Origin: Margaritifera margaritifera
Lineage: Eukaryota; Mollusca; Bivalvia; Unionida; Margaritiferidae
Reading direction: 5' to 3'
Assembly (NCBI GenBank): GCA_029931535.1
Contig: JAQPZY010001301.1
Coordinates: 682,001-746,000 of the forward strand
Length of the DNA: 64,000 nt
How positions within the stretch are numbered: position 1 is the first letter of the stretch; each line of letters starts with the position of its first letter. Under the pieces are notes generated by a model that saw only the letters and a list, made by a program, of their open reading frames with translations, was not told the origin of the DNA and ran no database searches. This document shows, piece after piece, positions 50,456-63,075 of the stretch. A program made the position numbers and the translations under genes.

Positions 50456-51962
50456 TGTCACGGAATTGTATGGTTTATGTCAATATGTATATGTGGTCAA
50501 AAAATGTATTCGGGTTTCGTTTCCGACTAGAGCGTTACTCGGGGGTTGTTTATTTTTTCGGCTCTAGTTATTTTGAAATAATGAGCGCGATTCACCCCAT
50601 GCTGTACGTGCAAATTGCTTGCAGTGAAAACTCACGTACCTAGCTGCTGCGCATATCTGTCACAGCTAGAGTACATATAGAGCGAATTCTCTATAAACAA
50701 ATTACACTACGACGAGTCTTGTCAGAAAGCTTGCCTCTTTACGGGAGCAAAACTTCAGCTGTACAGGTATGTGAAATTTAAGATTGTATTCTTTATCACT
50801 ATTCGTTTTATATGACATAATTGTTTCATATATTAGATGTTTTAGAATTTATTCTAAATTCTACAGAGAGTCAACACCTAGGTCATACAACGCCATGATA
50901 TTAGAAATACTATAGGCTGGTTCAAGTTAGCTATTTGTTGTAACTGAACAGACGGGTATTATTTAATTATACGCGGCATGCATTGAATGATTAATGTAAT
51001 GTGTAACTAGACGTAATTCATGTGCGCGCATGCGCAACATATATCAATACGAAAGTACTAACCGTGTCATATGTACTACACGGTTTAGTTGTTATACTTT
51101 TAGCTGTCCTGATGTATGGTTTGGTGGTGTGAAGTCACAGAACTCGGTGTGGTTTCGTGTGACGTGTACGCTGTGTCTGGTGACGTTGTTTCGGAAGAGT
51201 GTACTGGTTTTCTCGATGCGAGGGACCAAGGCTTCTCGACCAACGGGTCTGTGTTAATGTGAAGGCTCTCGAGGGATCCTTCAACAGGCCGGGAGGGGTG
51301 GACCATGCGTGGTGGCTCCTTGACCATAGACTAGAGCGGGTGGAACCGGAGATACATCTTGGTCGTCAAACGGGCGCCACGATAGTTATATTTATTGCGT
51401 GTTCCATTTTTATTGTTATCTCAATATTGCTATTTGTGCAAAATTACATTCATTCCCATTTCAATATCGCTATATGTGAGATAGATTCATAATTTCATGC
51501 ATTCCCATTTCATTTTCGTTATATGAACGATATATCCATTAATTCATACATATTCCAATATCGCTTGATGAATTGATAAATTGATGAGTTAACAGATTGA
51601 TGAATAAATGAGTATTATATTGATAAGTGCATAAATCACATGCTTTGGTCACCCTTGGTACTTAATAAGACCTTGTTTATATTGGGGTGTAGATCATATA
51701 CTCTTATTTGTTGATTGGTGATAGGATGCTATTCACGTTTGTTTAAAATTCCATTCGTTAAATTCATCTTTGATTTTTCTCGTCGAGTTACTTGTTGTTG
51801 ATAGTTCCATTTTAGGAACTTTATGATTTTTCCTTATCTTTTTGTTACAATGGTGTCAGATTTGTTCATCTTTAAATTGCGTTTATAAATAAACATCTTA
51901 TTAACGCAGTTGCTTTCGGTGTCTTCACTAATCCAGTCCTCACCCGGCTTCATCCTGTGACA
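50456..51962 (+). mobile_element. Solo LTR, 1,507 bp, copy 2
   Basis: Exact-length copy of 46277-47783 at an offset of 4,179 bp, with the same AGAAG flanks (50451-50455 and 51963-51967), TATAAA and AATAAA (51888-51893). The shared flanks show it arose by segmental duplication of the already inserted LTR and not by a second insertion. Confidence 0.8.
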
Positions 51963-52980
51963 AGAAGATTGGTAGTTAAAATGCTATGAGAACTGGGTGA
52001 TCCACAGGATAAATCTAAAATAATGAACATGATGGCCCGGACCTGCATGTTGTGCAGACGATCGAAGCATTGCTGTAAAATACATGGCATTTACCAAATG
52101 ATCAAACCGTTAAGCCAACTCGTCTCGGGATAATTCATGTTACCTTCATAACGATTCATCCAGAGTATGAGGAAAGAAATTAATGGGTTTATGACATATA
52201 ACCCTAACCGTCCTTCAAGGTTTTTAGGAAATATCGGCAAGTAAATAAATGCTGAACAAAATCCTAACACAATGTTCTATAATCGTGACGGCCACAGCAA
52301 GGTCAAACGGGAAATGACGTGTCCTGGAGTATGAATTGCCTTTGACTCGCAACAATTCATGCTAAGTATCATGCGAATATATCAAGGGTTTTAGGTAAAA
52401 TGTGCTTATTGTCGTTTTAACCAAAACCTTAAGAATCTGTTGACATGGTCAATGCTGATATCGGTGGGAAAGAGATCGCTATTTTTCACATCTCACTAAT
52501 GATGTTTTGACAAAACATAAATATGTATTCATGGCACTTTAGTGTCCTTTCACAATGAGACGAGGAAAGACATTAACTAGTCAGACTAAAGTGACATTAT
52601 ATGCTCCCTGCATATTCTTAGAGAGAAATAAAAACACCATGGTCTGATATCAAATATACTGTCCTTGCTTGGGAATAATCCTTATAGAGATATTTGTACA
52701 TATGATATATCATTTAATGCACTTGAAACAATTTCAAGGTTTTGACTTTAATGCTGTGTTTTTTACATAAATATGTACGAGAGAGAAGTATTTATTCAAT
52801 TAAAAAAACTCCCTAAAAGGTTGATTCAATTAATTGTATTATCATTTCTCTAGCATTTCGTCTTACTGTTAGGCTATATCATATGTGGCAAAATGAAAAT
52901 TAGAATAATCTTTTCAAAGGATTTACAGAAAAATGAAAACTGCATGTAAGGTTTCTCCTATTACGACTAAAACAAATTAC

Positions 52981-53106
52981 CCAATTTCTTTTCAGTCTCT
53001 TTCAATAGCTGATCTTTCTCTGTGATATGTGACTGAGCAGTTAAAAGTTTCTGCATGAGGTCGTCTTTTTCTTTCTCAAAATTCTGTTCTTTTGAAACAA
53101 ATTCAT
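52981..53106 (-). CDS. Coiled-coil cassette exon A15
   Basis: 126 bp. F3, L22, T23 class, the same sequence as A10, A13 and A14. Confidence 0.8.
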
Positions 53107-54622
53107 CTGAAAATACAAATTTAGGTAAGATGATCATAATAGTGCCTTATGCAGTTGTGGAGCAATAAGTGGATAGTGTGGGTAAGGTGTAAAACATTCC
53201 GATAATAATAAGTTTCTAACATAAACAATTCTTAATATGACAAAATTTAAACATGTCTTACTATAAAATGAAAATGGACATTTAGTCATCATCTTATACC
53301 TATCATAATTAGCATGATAATATACATTTTTAACATAATTGGGTTGATAAGCAAAATGGCTCAGAACTGCTGTTTAGCAGAAGATCGAAGCATTGCTGTA
53401 AAAGAAATGGCATTGACCATAAGACGAAAAGTTTAAGCGAGCACGCAGCAGAATGATTTACCCTACTTTCATAATGATTCATCCAAAGTATGAACAAAGC
53501 CAATCGACTGGTCTAGGGCATATAAGCAAATGAAAACCAACTTTACAAAAGACTTATTAAACAGTTTATATTGCCGCGACCAAGATAAAACGTCAAAACG
53601 AGGGAGTAAACCTTTAGTGAAACAAATTTGTCTCGCTTGATAAAGATTCATTCCAAGTGTGAACAAAATCCTTCAAGATTTTTAGGAAATATCCGCAAAT
53701 GAAAAACCTTAAATAAAATACTAACACATATTTCCTGTAACTATAACCACTACAGTAAGATCAAACGGGAAATGACGTGTCCTGCAGTACGAATTATCTT
53801 TGACTTATACGAATTCATGCTAAATGATGATGTGAATATATCACGCGGTTTAAGTTAAATGTACTTATTGTCAGTTTAACCCAAACCTTAAGAATCTGTT
53901 GACATCGTCACTGCTGATGTCAGTGGAAAAGTGACCATTATGTTTCTCATCTCACTGACGATGTCTTGACAAATCCTAGATATGTATTCAGGGCACTTTA
54001 ATGTTCTTTCACAGTGACATGAAGAAGGAGGTTAACTAGCCGGACTAAAGTGACATTTTATACTCCCTCCATATTCGTGGAGAGAAAGAAAAACATCATA
54101 TTCTGATATCAAAATATGCTGTCCTTGCTTGGAGATATTGCATACACAGATATTTGGAAATAGGATGTGTTGCAATTGACGCACCTGAAAAACGTTCAGG
54201 GTTGTGAAGGTTGAACTTGATGCATTGTTAATTACATAAATATGTACAAGATACTAACGATGCCTTGACAAAAAAAAAATATGTATTCATGGCACTTTAA
54301 TGTTCTTTCACAGTGACACGAAGAAGGACGTTAAGTAGACGGGCTAAAGTGACATTACATGCTGCTTGAAACACTTTCAAGGTTTTGAACTTAATGTTGT
54401 GTTTATTACATAAATATGTACGAGATACAAGTATCTATTCAATTAAAAAATATCCCAACATGTTGATTCAATTAATTGTATAATCATATTTTTAGCATTT
54501 CGTCTACCCAAGACGCTATATCATATGTGACAAAACGAAAATTCGAATAATCTTTTCAAAGGATTTTTAGAAAAATGGAAACTGTAAGTAAGGTTTCTCC
54601 TATTACGACTTAAACAAATTAC

Positions 54623-54748
54623 CCATTTTATTTTCAGTCTCTTTCAAAGGCTGATCTTTCTCTGTGATATATGACTGAGCAGTTGAAAGTTTCTGCATGA
54701 GGTCATCTTTTTCTTTCTCAAAATTCTGTTCCTTTGAAACAAGCTCAT
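54623..54748 (-). CDS. Coiled-coil cassette exon A16 (proline class, most 5' seen)
   Basis: 126 bp, donor ATGG|GTAATT. T23, Y27, P34, N40, M42 as in A8 and A11, but with consensus Q8 instead of P8 and a synonymous Glu2 codon. It is the first exon of the gene within the window. The preceding exon must lie above 55 kb. Confidence 0.8.
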
Positions 54749-54949
54749 CTGAAAATGTAAATATAGGAAGAACATAATAATAGTGCCTTATGTAGTTGTG
54801 GAGCAATAACTGCATATTGTGCGAACGCTGTAAAACTTTGTCCTAATAATAAAGTTGTTACATAGTCAAATCTAAATATGACACAATTTTGATTATTTCA
54901 CTATGCAGTGGAAAATAGTCATTTAATTATCATCTTACATGTATCATAA

Positions 54950-54954
<5 letters not shown>

Positions 54955-55040
<86 letters not shown>
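54955..55040. repeat. (TA)n(GA)n compound microsatellite
   Basis: Same arrangement as beside A8 and A11, with one GAAAGA interruption. Confidence 0.95.
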
Positions 55041-55047
<7 letters not shown>

Positions 55048-55663
55048 TAGTATTATACTTTACTAGCTGTCACTTTTTCGGAAGGAGATTGGTAGTTAGA
55101 ATCCTATGAGAATTGGGTAATCCACGGGGTGAATCTAAAATGATGAATAAGATGGCCCAGACCTGCATATTTAGCAGAAGAATAAAGCATTGCTATGCAA
55201 TACAAGGCATTGACTATAATATCAAACCTTTAAGGGAGCTCGTTGCAGAATAAGGTATCTTAACTTCACATTGATTCATCCAAAAAGTATGAACAAAATC
55301 AATCAATGGATTTAGGAGATATACGCCTAACCTTAACTTTCCCTCAATGCCTTTAGAACATACCAGCAAATGAAAAACCTCGGAACAAAATACTAGCACA
55401 AATGTTCTATAACTGTGACTGCCACAGTAGGGTCAAACGGCAAATGACGTGTCATATGGTGAGCTACAACTGGCTGTGGTGTTAGCATGCATGACAATCT
55501 AAGGCCCGATGTTGGAACCCAGCCCAAAATGGCTCGTGCATTTTATCGCTTTCACTTTCACTATCAAATAAGAACAATTTTCCAGGAATATAAGTGCTCC
55601 CTGCCCAGAAATACAGAGTGTGATGCCTTAAATAACAGCATAGACATTAAAAAGTAATAGGGT

Positions 55664-56388
55664 ATCTGCAGCGAGTTCGGAGTAAGCAAAAATGCAGACT
55701 GGAGAATTAACACAGATGAAAACGACAGACTAGGTACTACGTATGGTAACTACCTACCAGGCGGACTGTTTCATAAATCTGGTTCTGGTATTTGGGAGGG
55801 ACTGCCAACCAATGTGCAATATGCAACTATTTTTCAATCTGCTTAATACAAGTGGGGTGAACCTGCAGAAGGAAACTAGTACGTCGCGTACTTTGCGCAG
55901 AACGAAGATTCCTCCACCTACAATCGATTTGCCCTTTATATTCTTGGCTATTCCCAGTGATTTACCAGAGCAGGAATCGAACGCCTCAAGGTAAGTGTAC
56001 TGGTGAGTGGTGTGGGCGATAATTGGTCCACAGGTGCAGTTGATGGGATCTATTTTTTGGCAGCGCTACCAGCTTTAGCGTGCAAAAGCAGTCTTTTTGC
56101 AAACATTGGGGATGCTATTTTTCGTGGAGATGCCATTAATGAGCTTCTCAACAAGTACCAAGACTTGGTTTAATATTCTGGAAGTAAGCCAGACTAGACG
56201 CAACACTGTAGATGATCCCATCAGACATAGAGTTGACAATTGGCACATACATTGGCTATAACAACATACTTCTTATCGCAGAATACGTTGCAGCAGTGGG
56301 AACTAACATTCATGTTAAAGCAGACAGAACGCCCGTATCGTTTACAGAAGTTGCGCGGCTATCTCGGGTCTCACACCACAACCATTAA
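55664..56388 (+). pseudogene. Structural-type ORF remnant of the Polinton-like element
   Basis: Coding-like frame from about 55664 to a TAA at 56171-56173, with in-frame stops near 55842, 55885 and 55965. Recognisable text includes NDRLGTTYGNYLPGGLFHKS and AGIERLKVSVLVSG. A second frame at 56212-56388 (MIPSDIELTIGTYIGYNNIL...) probably continues it after an indel. The composition (Gly, aromatic residues, beta-prone) suits a capsid or other virion protein, but I cannot assign it to a family. It is convergent with the minus-strand ORFs. Confidence 0.45.
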
Positions 56389-56529
56389 ACAATTATGACC
56401 CTCCGGCAAAGGTGCAGGAGACAGTCAATGCAACTCAGTAGGACAGTGGGGCTTTTGATCACCTCGTCAATAAAACTGCTCTCATAATCGCAGGGATCAG
56501 TGTCGGAATTATGGATATTTGATTTCTGC

Positions 56530-57164
56530 GTTAGCTTTCTTTGCGAAGTTTTACGAAGAACATCAATACTGCAACGACTAAAACTACTAAATTTCCAGCT
56601 AACTAGCCAACAACAGATCCGGCTGTCTTCCGCAACAAGGAAATTGTTGCGCCGATGATACCTGGTAGTGCGGTTGCAGTTCTTTCTACAAGAGATTTGA
56701 GCATGTTGACTCGACTCTGCAGGGTTTGCTTTATCCAATCCTTCACAATGTTTGGTCCCGGGCCAGGCGATGGGGTTTGTGCAGTGGAGGGGGGGGGGGG
56801 GGCGAACACGAAAAGTAGACTTGACTGCTAACACAATGGTACTAATGATTAAACTAAGTGTTGTGAACAAAGACACAACAGGAACGTCTTGCTCCCAAAA
56901 TAAAGTTGGCAATATTTCTGCCAGAGGTATATGTCAGTTAAGCAAGTTGCGAACAACCAACTTAATGGCAATAAGCTGATTGCACATTTCCCCGCGTAGT
57001 TCCTGTATAACTTGCACGCACAAAGCTAATTCCTCTTCCCGTGCATAAAGTTGCATTTGTTCGCGTTCTGCTTCGCTGTTAGATTCGGCCATTGACTTTT
57101 TTAAGATGCGATACATGTCGTGCGACTTCTGCAATGTGTGTGTTTTTATTGTATACGTCTCCAC
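56530..57164 (-). pseudogene. Coiled-coil plus membrane protein remnant of the Polinton-like element
   Basis: Begins at an ATG at 57164. About 76 codons, rich in Glu/Gln/Arg and likely helical (REQMQLYAREEELALCVQVI), run to a TGA at 56936-56934. The same frame continues with a hydrophobic segment (SLFTTLSLIISTIVLAV). A poly-G/C run near 56795 shifts the frame into a Pro-rich linker, an amphipathic helix and GIIGATISLLRKTAGSVVG, then a TAG and a second hydrophobic segment ending near 56530. A C-terminal ALPGIIG...SVVGWLA-like module is one I recall in predicted proteins of invertebrate Polinton-like elements; its function is not known to me. Confidence 0.5.
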
Positions 57165-57182
57165 GTAAGCTTCTTAGTTTAC

Positions 57183-57440
57183 GATTGAAGGGGCTTGAGA
57201 TCGCGCATTGGTAATGAAAGGTTTGTTACGTCGCCTCCACTAGCCTGGATGTTAGCAATATATTCTATGCCACTCACGGATCCATCGTACATACGATCAA
57301 AATCATTTGTAGGCATAAAGCCCACCTTTTTATCGATAGGTATTTCTTGCTGTAAACCAATGAGCTAGGCGAGGGGCTTCGATGTTATTTCAATGTTTCT
57401 GTCTTTTGAATGAAGACTAAGAGCTCTGGCTAATTGTATC
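57183..57440 (-). pseudogene. Small ORF remnant between PolB and the membrane protein
   Basis: Open minus-strand text with one stop near 57370: EIPIDKKVGFMPTNDFDRMY followed by a segment ending NLSLPMRDLKPLQS and a stop. Its position between the polymerase and the membrane-protein remnants, and its direction, suggest it belongs to the same element. Family unknown. Confidence 0.4.
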
Positions 57441-57679
57441 CCCACCCCCCCCCCCACCCCCCACCCCCCCCGCGCACTAATGCTGCTTGGCCATTGTTGT
57501 TGTTTTTTTGTTTTTTTTTACCTCTTTCCCCACTGAACAGCGAGAGATCCGTCTCGTTTTTCAACAAACTTCAATTTTTCATCACGTTCTGAGTCTTCGT
57601 TGCCAATTTCTTTCCGATAGTTATCAAATTGCTCAATTCGATAAATACGATAATGTAGCCCAAACATATTAATTTCAGC

Positions 57680-58970
57680 TTACTCTGATCCCAACTGATA
57701 CTGATAACTTTGTTTGTGTCTATTGGTCTTAGACTGATTCTTTTATTCCGGTGCATGCCCATGTTGTGGAGGTCACTACTGATCATGGTCATCGAATGCC
57801 GAATTGTAGTGCGTTGATCCAGGCGCTGTACGTAAACATTATAGCGAAGGTCGGTTTGCACAACCGGCTTTGTCACATTCTTTGCTTCTCATACGGCAAT
57901 ATTATCCGCCTTGAGGATGTTCTACATCTTTGGTCGAAGTCAAAGAAATTCAGGTATGACGGTTCCTGCACACTGATCCTTAATTTGCCAATAACCATTT
58001 TTATTGGCGACTCTGTACAAAGTGTAATCTTCGATATACCCACTTGTGTCATACAGACCTGCATTCTCAACCATGTCCTTCCATTACAACGTAGATTGGG
58101 CGATGTAGTTTGGCTTTATGCAGTGTACCGCCACCAGGTTGTTGTCAAAGATCTTTCTCGACTTAAATGCGGGGTCGGCGATGAGACGGCGCCGCTTATC
58201 GGTTTCACCTTCAGATCTAACCAGGTCTATCTTTATCCTTTTTCGGAGGTTCTCCACAGTTTTCCTGTAAACCGAATTAATCATTAGTTTGAAAGGTCCT
58301 CCTCAAACTTGAAGCGGCTCTCGTTCTCAGATCGACTTTTTGGGCGAATAAACGGTACCATTCATGCGCTTTGAACAAAACCCAACACACAATGAATATT
58401 TGTAAGGCGCATGCCCAAGTCAAGGTAGAGCTGAAAACTTCTGTAGTGGCTCACATAGCCCTGCATTTCTTACAATGTTGGAATAAACTTTATAATTTCC
58501 ATGTACCTGCTACCAAGTCTTCTTACCAAATCATCCTGGTATCTGCTGAACTACTTTCTTTGTGCGCTTATGGTTTCAGGTGCCAGTTGGTAGGAGTGTG
58601 CACCATGAAGAGATTCTTGGTACCCCAAGTCCACCTCCAGAATGTAGCCCTTCAGTGAATCAGCAGGCAACTCGTAATATTTTCTGGTACTTCTACCCAC
58701 TTAAAGTTATCATTTGGTGGGGGTTGGCTCATTGGCTATACATATTGTTGATTTTTAAGTAGGTATGGAACTATGTGGTTGGCTAACTTTAAAGTCAGGG
58801 CATAGGAGGTTGTTAGCTTTGGCGAAGCATTTGCTAACCATGTATATACCACCGCGTATTCCCTTCTCAACAAACAGGTACATGTCTATGTCGGTAAAAA
58901 GTTCTAAAAGGTCATCTGTAGAAACTGAAAATTTACATTCTCCAGTAGAAACAGCTAAGGTTTAAACTGC
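57680..58970 (-). pseudogene. B-family (protein-primed type) DNA polymerase remnant, Polinton-like
   Basis: Reading the minus strand from high to low coordinates, pieces match the order of Polinton PolB. Near 58880 is [19 protein letters not shown]. Near 58715 is MSQPPPNDNFKWVEV, the segment just after the motif A region (DxxNLYGWAMSQP in the family). Near 58620 is GYILEVDLGYQESLH, and near 58280 NSVYRKTVENLRKR, which is motif B with the usual Gly changed to Arg. Further C-terminal blocks lie near 58045 (YDTSGY), 57945 (LRPKM) and 57800 (MTMISSDLHNMGMHRNKR). Breaks: stops near 58745, 58535, 58370, 57957, 57940 and 57903, several frameshifts, and a gap near 58090 where the block with the YxDTD catalytic motif should be. 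The N-terminal exonuclease region is absent. It is clearly inactive. Confidence 0.75.
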
Positions 58971-60060
58971 ACATGGTAGCTATTAAAACAAAACTTGAAG
59001 AAGCAGCATCCGGAGCATCATTAATCACAAATAACACATGGACTATGTTTAACTGCTCCTGTTGGACCTGAATGTGGAGTTGGGTGAGAAAGCAAACATG
59101 AACCTGTGGCTTGCTCCATACATTAATGCTGAGATCACATGACAGTCGATCCAAAACTTGTGGATGAAAGAGTCTAAAGGACCCAAACTCTAAAATGATA
59201 AATCTTTATTCTGTGTTCTCTCTCAACATGATCAAAGATAATATGGGGAATACAGGATAGTTCAACAGTTCTTGTAGCTTTGTTGATATTGCAGAACTTT
59301 TCAGATGTAAATTAAAAAATTGATTATCTGCATAGGACTTCATAATCACCAACTGTATTTAAATGTGAAATATGAACAGAATAAAATTCTGATTCCATTA
59401 AAGTCCGTGTTATATACACCCTCAATAAAGTGTAGCATGTTACTAACACACCCACCCACCAAATACCCAAAGTCTTAAAAAAGGGAAAAGTTGTAAAATT
59501 AAAACAAATGGCTATATAATCTAATTATCTTTCTAAAGTTCTGTTTTAATAAGAGGATTAGAACACTGTTGCAGTAAAACAAAATTGTTTTATTTTTTAA
59601 TGACATTAAACAATTGTTTTAAATCATGTCTTAGAACCCTGACTGAAAGGCAGACTGGGAAAGAAATTTGTTTTACTTGGGGTAAATGTACACGTAGTAA
59701 GCAGCATAAGTGACTGAGAACCTAAAACACGTTCTACCTCATTGGATTAAAAAAAAAAATAACATGCACCAAGACATACACATGCGCACACACAGTGACA
59801 CGCGTAGAACAATATAATATTACGGTTTTTCACAGAGATGGAAAGCTAACTAGAATAATGAGATTTAAACAAAAGAGAAGAATAATTACATGACAAGAAA
59901 GGAGCCTATTATATATAAACAAGGTAAAAAAAAATGTAGATCCAACTTAGTAGTAATATGTAATTATTATAACATAACATTCTAGTCACGTAGTTATTTT
60001 ATCTTGTTCATCGCCTTGAGTTGACTCGAATCAGGGCTCGAAATAACGAAACGGCAGAAA
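58971..60060. other. AT-rich flank without recognisable genes
   Basis: No ORF with coding character. It includes low-complexity A-rich runs and a CA-rich patch near 59780-59800. Confidence 0.5.
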
Positions 60061-60071
60061 TTAGATGATGA

Positions 60072-60074
60072 CAG

Positions 60075-60106
<32 letters not shown>

Positions 60107-60120
60107 GAGAGGGGGGGGAG
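60072..60120. repeat. (GA)/(CAGA)n/(G)n microsatellite
   Basis: GAGAGA, then six or so CAGA units, then GAGAGAGGGGGGGG. Confidence 0.9.
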
Positions 60121-61815
60121 ATCACAAATATGGTCTATAGAAGAGACTAAAAAAGTACCATAAATGCTGGACAAATGATACAAATGGCTGAAGTATGACA
60201 CATGAAAATGTCTGCTGTTGTGCACTTTCTGCACTGAGCATACAGAGAAAACGAAAGTGCGCGGGGTACTTAATTCTTTGATGGGCATAAATACTTTCCT
60301 AAATCGTCCCTGGAATCACACAATGCAAGCTCCCTACACATAATGGCAGAGGGATACGCGAACTCAAAACAGAAAATTGGTTCCACAGAAGCAAAGCAAA
60401 TTCCGGCATCTTTGAACACGAGCGTCTTGAAGCACTTTGAACGCGAACTTTCAACTTTTCGTAAGCTTTGTCGGTGAAATATAGTTGTTAATGTTTTGAG
60501 ATAATGCTAATGAATAATAAATTTTGAATTAAAAACTGAACTGGCATCTGTTTGAGTTTAGCTGGATCAGTAAAAAATTTATTATGGTGTTCATGTGGGT
60601 TAGTGAAATAAATCCTAATTTCGCGCCCCCCCCCCCCCCCCCCATTGAGGATGATGGATTGACCACTACGTCCAGTGGACGTGGACAAAGATGCAATGGA
60701 TTAAGAGCCCACTACGAGAAATGGATATCTACTTAGTCTGGTGGATTTCCCCACGTGTCTACTAGAAATCAACAAAATCTAGGGGAAGTCTGTCACGGAT
60801 TTAATTGCAGCCGTAGTGGGGTTTTATGGCACCCCTCGCTGATTCAATTGTATTCGCTCCGCGAGACAACACACTAAGTGAACAGATGGGAGAAACCCCC
60901 GACGCAGTAAACTCGACCATGGCAGGTGTTCATTTCATACCTTTATCTGTACAAAACTATACAGTGGTATAACATTTCTTGCGGTATTTATCAGTGGCCT
61001 AGATAGGGATACATAAAGATGAATCCGTGTAACATAGAAAAATACGAGGTTTTCAATTTTTTTAATATCTTCCCAACAGTGTCCATGACAGAGCGTACAT
61101 TAGAAAAATTGCCCCGCTACAACGTACACCCATGTTGACTGATTACATGTACATGTATATACATATACAGATGCAGAAATTTACATACTGTTCTGCGTCA
61201 AACGGTAACTTCGATGTTCTTTCTCACTAAATGATATTTCATAAAAGTGATTCGTGTACTGGTTATTCATTTTGTCATAGTTTCCCTTTAATTTCCGTAT
61301 TATTTTCAAGACCCTCTTTGAAGAAATTATTGAAAACTGTAATACAAATTAAACTCGAAAAGAGATCACAAACCGTACGATATATACCGTAAATATACGA
61401 TCAAGAACCCTGGAACATTATGACATGTATAACATTATTCTTTCCAAAGTGAATTCTACAAGAATAACGTGGCATCGTATGATAAAAGGGATACACGAGC
61501 TATGCTACGAACAGATTATTCTGTATCTTTACCCTTAAACTTTAAAAGTAACATTGTTTACAAGAGAGTATGACAATTATTTTAATGCGCGGACTTTTGT
61601 ACACTCTATTGACAGCTGCGCTCTATCAGTGGCCATTCATGTCATGAACAAAGTGATTTCAATGAAAAAAAAGTTACTTTCTGTCGTAACTTTTTTCGCG
61701 AATCTACATGCATTGCCAGGCAATTGCCTTGGAGTGACAATCTTACTTTGAAGTCAGCCGCAACGCATGTTACTGTAGCTTCGTGTCTCGAGTCAATAAC
61801 AGTCAGTCAGGACAG
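60121..61815. other. Intergenic DNA, slightly richer in GC near 60.65-60.95 kb
   Basis: Contains a C run at 60625-60643 and a short perfect stem, ACGTCC-AGT-GGACGT, at about 60669-60683. I found no supported gene. A 40-codon minus-strand frame near 60800-60920 starting at CCATGG looks coding-like, but has no support beyond that. Confidence 0.4.
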
Positions 61816-61817
61816 TT

Positions 61818-62848
61818 CCTACCAGCTACTGTACAATATTACGCTTCGATGTTTCAAAATGCACATTAACTGTTGAATGAAAATGTCACAAAATCACACA
61901 TCTTAAAAGTGAAAAGATGTTAGTTTGTGAAAAACAAATTTGGACTGAGAAACGCATATAATGTTAAGTTTTCATATTATCGTGTAAAACTGGTCTCTAG
62001 TGTTATATGAAAAACTAAAGATAATTATTTCTTTTCCCAATTAGAGACCGATCGTTTAACTTAAGTTTAGAAAAAAAAGTGCAATGGCCTTGCTTCACGT
62101 CTAAACTTAATTCTTTTCTTCTAAAGATCAGAACAAATGTATTTGTTTCCAGCTATGTCCCCTCCCCTCTGTCTCTTTTTCCCAGCCTACCCCCCCCCCC
62201 CCCGTAGCCCCGTAGCGTAATAAGTGAATAGAATAAAAGTCTTAAATAACTTAAATTAGGACAGCTCCTAGCAGATGTTGCTCAATGTCATACTTCGATG
62301 TTTCAAAATAAACACTTGCTGAATGAAAACGTTTCTTGTTGTCACAAAACCAAAAACTATCAAACTAAGAAGATATTAGTTTGTGAAAAACGAATTTAGA
62401 CAGAGAAACGCATAGCCGTTAAGTTCTGATATTATCATTTAAAACTGGTTTCTAGCGGTATATAAAACAAATATTTTTATTTTCCCGATAAGGGACGACG
62501 TATTTAAATATAACAACAAGCTGTAATGGTAATGGTTCACATCTAAAATTATTTTTATTTTCTAAAATTCGCAACAAATATTTTTTAAAGCTAAATCCTA
62601 TCACACCCCCACCCCCAGTAACGCACTGAGCAGAAGTTAAATTACTTAAATCAGAATTCAAGCATGTCATAGGAATTGTTATTAAAACATAAAGGGCTTC
62701 CGTTTCATGAAGTCACTTAAGCTGGGATAACATCCTGTAATGCAAGGACTCAAAAGACGTGAATCAAAGAGCGTTCGATAACAATTGCCAGTCAGGAAGG
62801 TGTTGACCTTCGATCCTTTTTTTAGCAGCGATGTTTTTTTTTATAAAA

Positions 62849-62887
<39 letters not shown>

Positions 62888-63075
62888 TTCGGAATGAAAA
62901 TGTTTTTCGTTGTTTGTGGTAAAACGATTTTTGGACTTTTAATATGGACTGAAAAATACAATGAGGTTAAGTTGTGATATTTTCGCATAAAATCGGATTC
63001 TAGCGGTATATTAAACAAACCATAAAAAATTTGTATTCTCCTCATCAATCGTTCAACGCAGCGCAAGATGGCGTC
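61818..63075. repeat. Diverged tandem repeat, about 450-650 bp period, three copies
   Basis: The block CTTCGATGTTTCAAAAT...TAGTTTGTGAAAAAC...GAGAAACGCATA...AAAACTGGT.TCTAG at 61840-62015 recurs at 62295-62470, and its second half again at 62935-63015 (GGATTCTAGCGGTATAT). Copies are separated by substitutions, small indels and homopolymer runs. Confidence 0.65.
62849..62886. repeat. (AAT)n microsatellite
   Basis: Twelve or so AAT units, within the third copy region of the tandem repeat. Confidence 0.95.

Larger units (their letters stand above)
50456..54440. repeat. 4,179 bp higher-order repeat, copy 2 (partial)
   Basis: Solo LTR copy 2 and exon A15. It matches copy 1 until about 54440, where this copy continues into an undeleted unit with exon A16. 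Confidence 0.8.
55447..58970. mobile_element. Polinton/Maverick-like element fragment, inactivated
   Basis: About 3.5 kb of higher-GC, gene-dense sequence adjoining the array. It holds a structural-looking plus-strand ORF, two minus-strand ORF remnants and a minus-strand PolB remnant, all broken by stops or frameshifts. A protein-primed B-family polymerase together with capsid-type genes is the hallmark of Polintons/Mavericks and the related adintoviruses. No integrase, ATPase, protease or terminal inverted repeat is seen, so only part of the element is left. Low-complexity C/G runs (56790-56802, 57441-57470) interrupt it. Confidence 0.65.

Noticed and set aside
56385..56700. C-terminal half of the 175-codon minus-strand ORF
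   Set aside because: After the poly-G/C run the coding-like frame is the neighbouring one; this half is a frameshift shadow.
57751..58287. 178-codon plus-strand ORF
   Set aside because: It is antisense to the PolB remnant, whose conserved motifs are on the minus strand.
58933..59154. 73-codon minus-strand ORF as the PolB N-terminus
   Set aside because: Its text does not match the exonuclease region of the family and its frame does not connect to the polymerase pieces.
60660..60930. Possible small structured RNA or first exon
   Set aside because: A short stem and one 40-codon frame are not enough; no snRNA or tRNA signature is seen.
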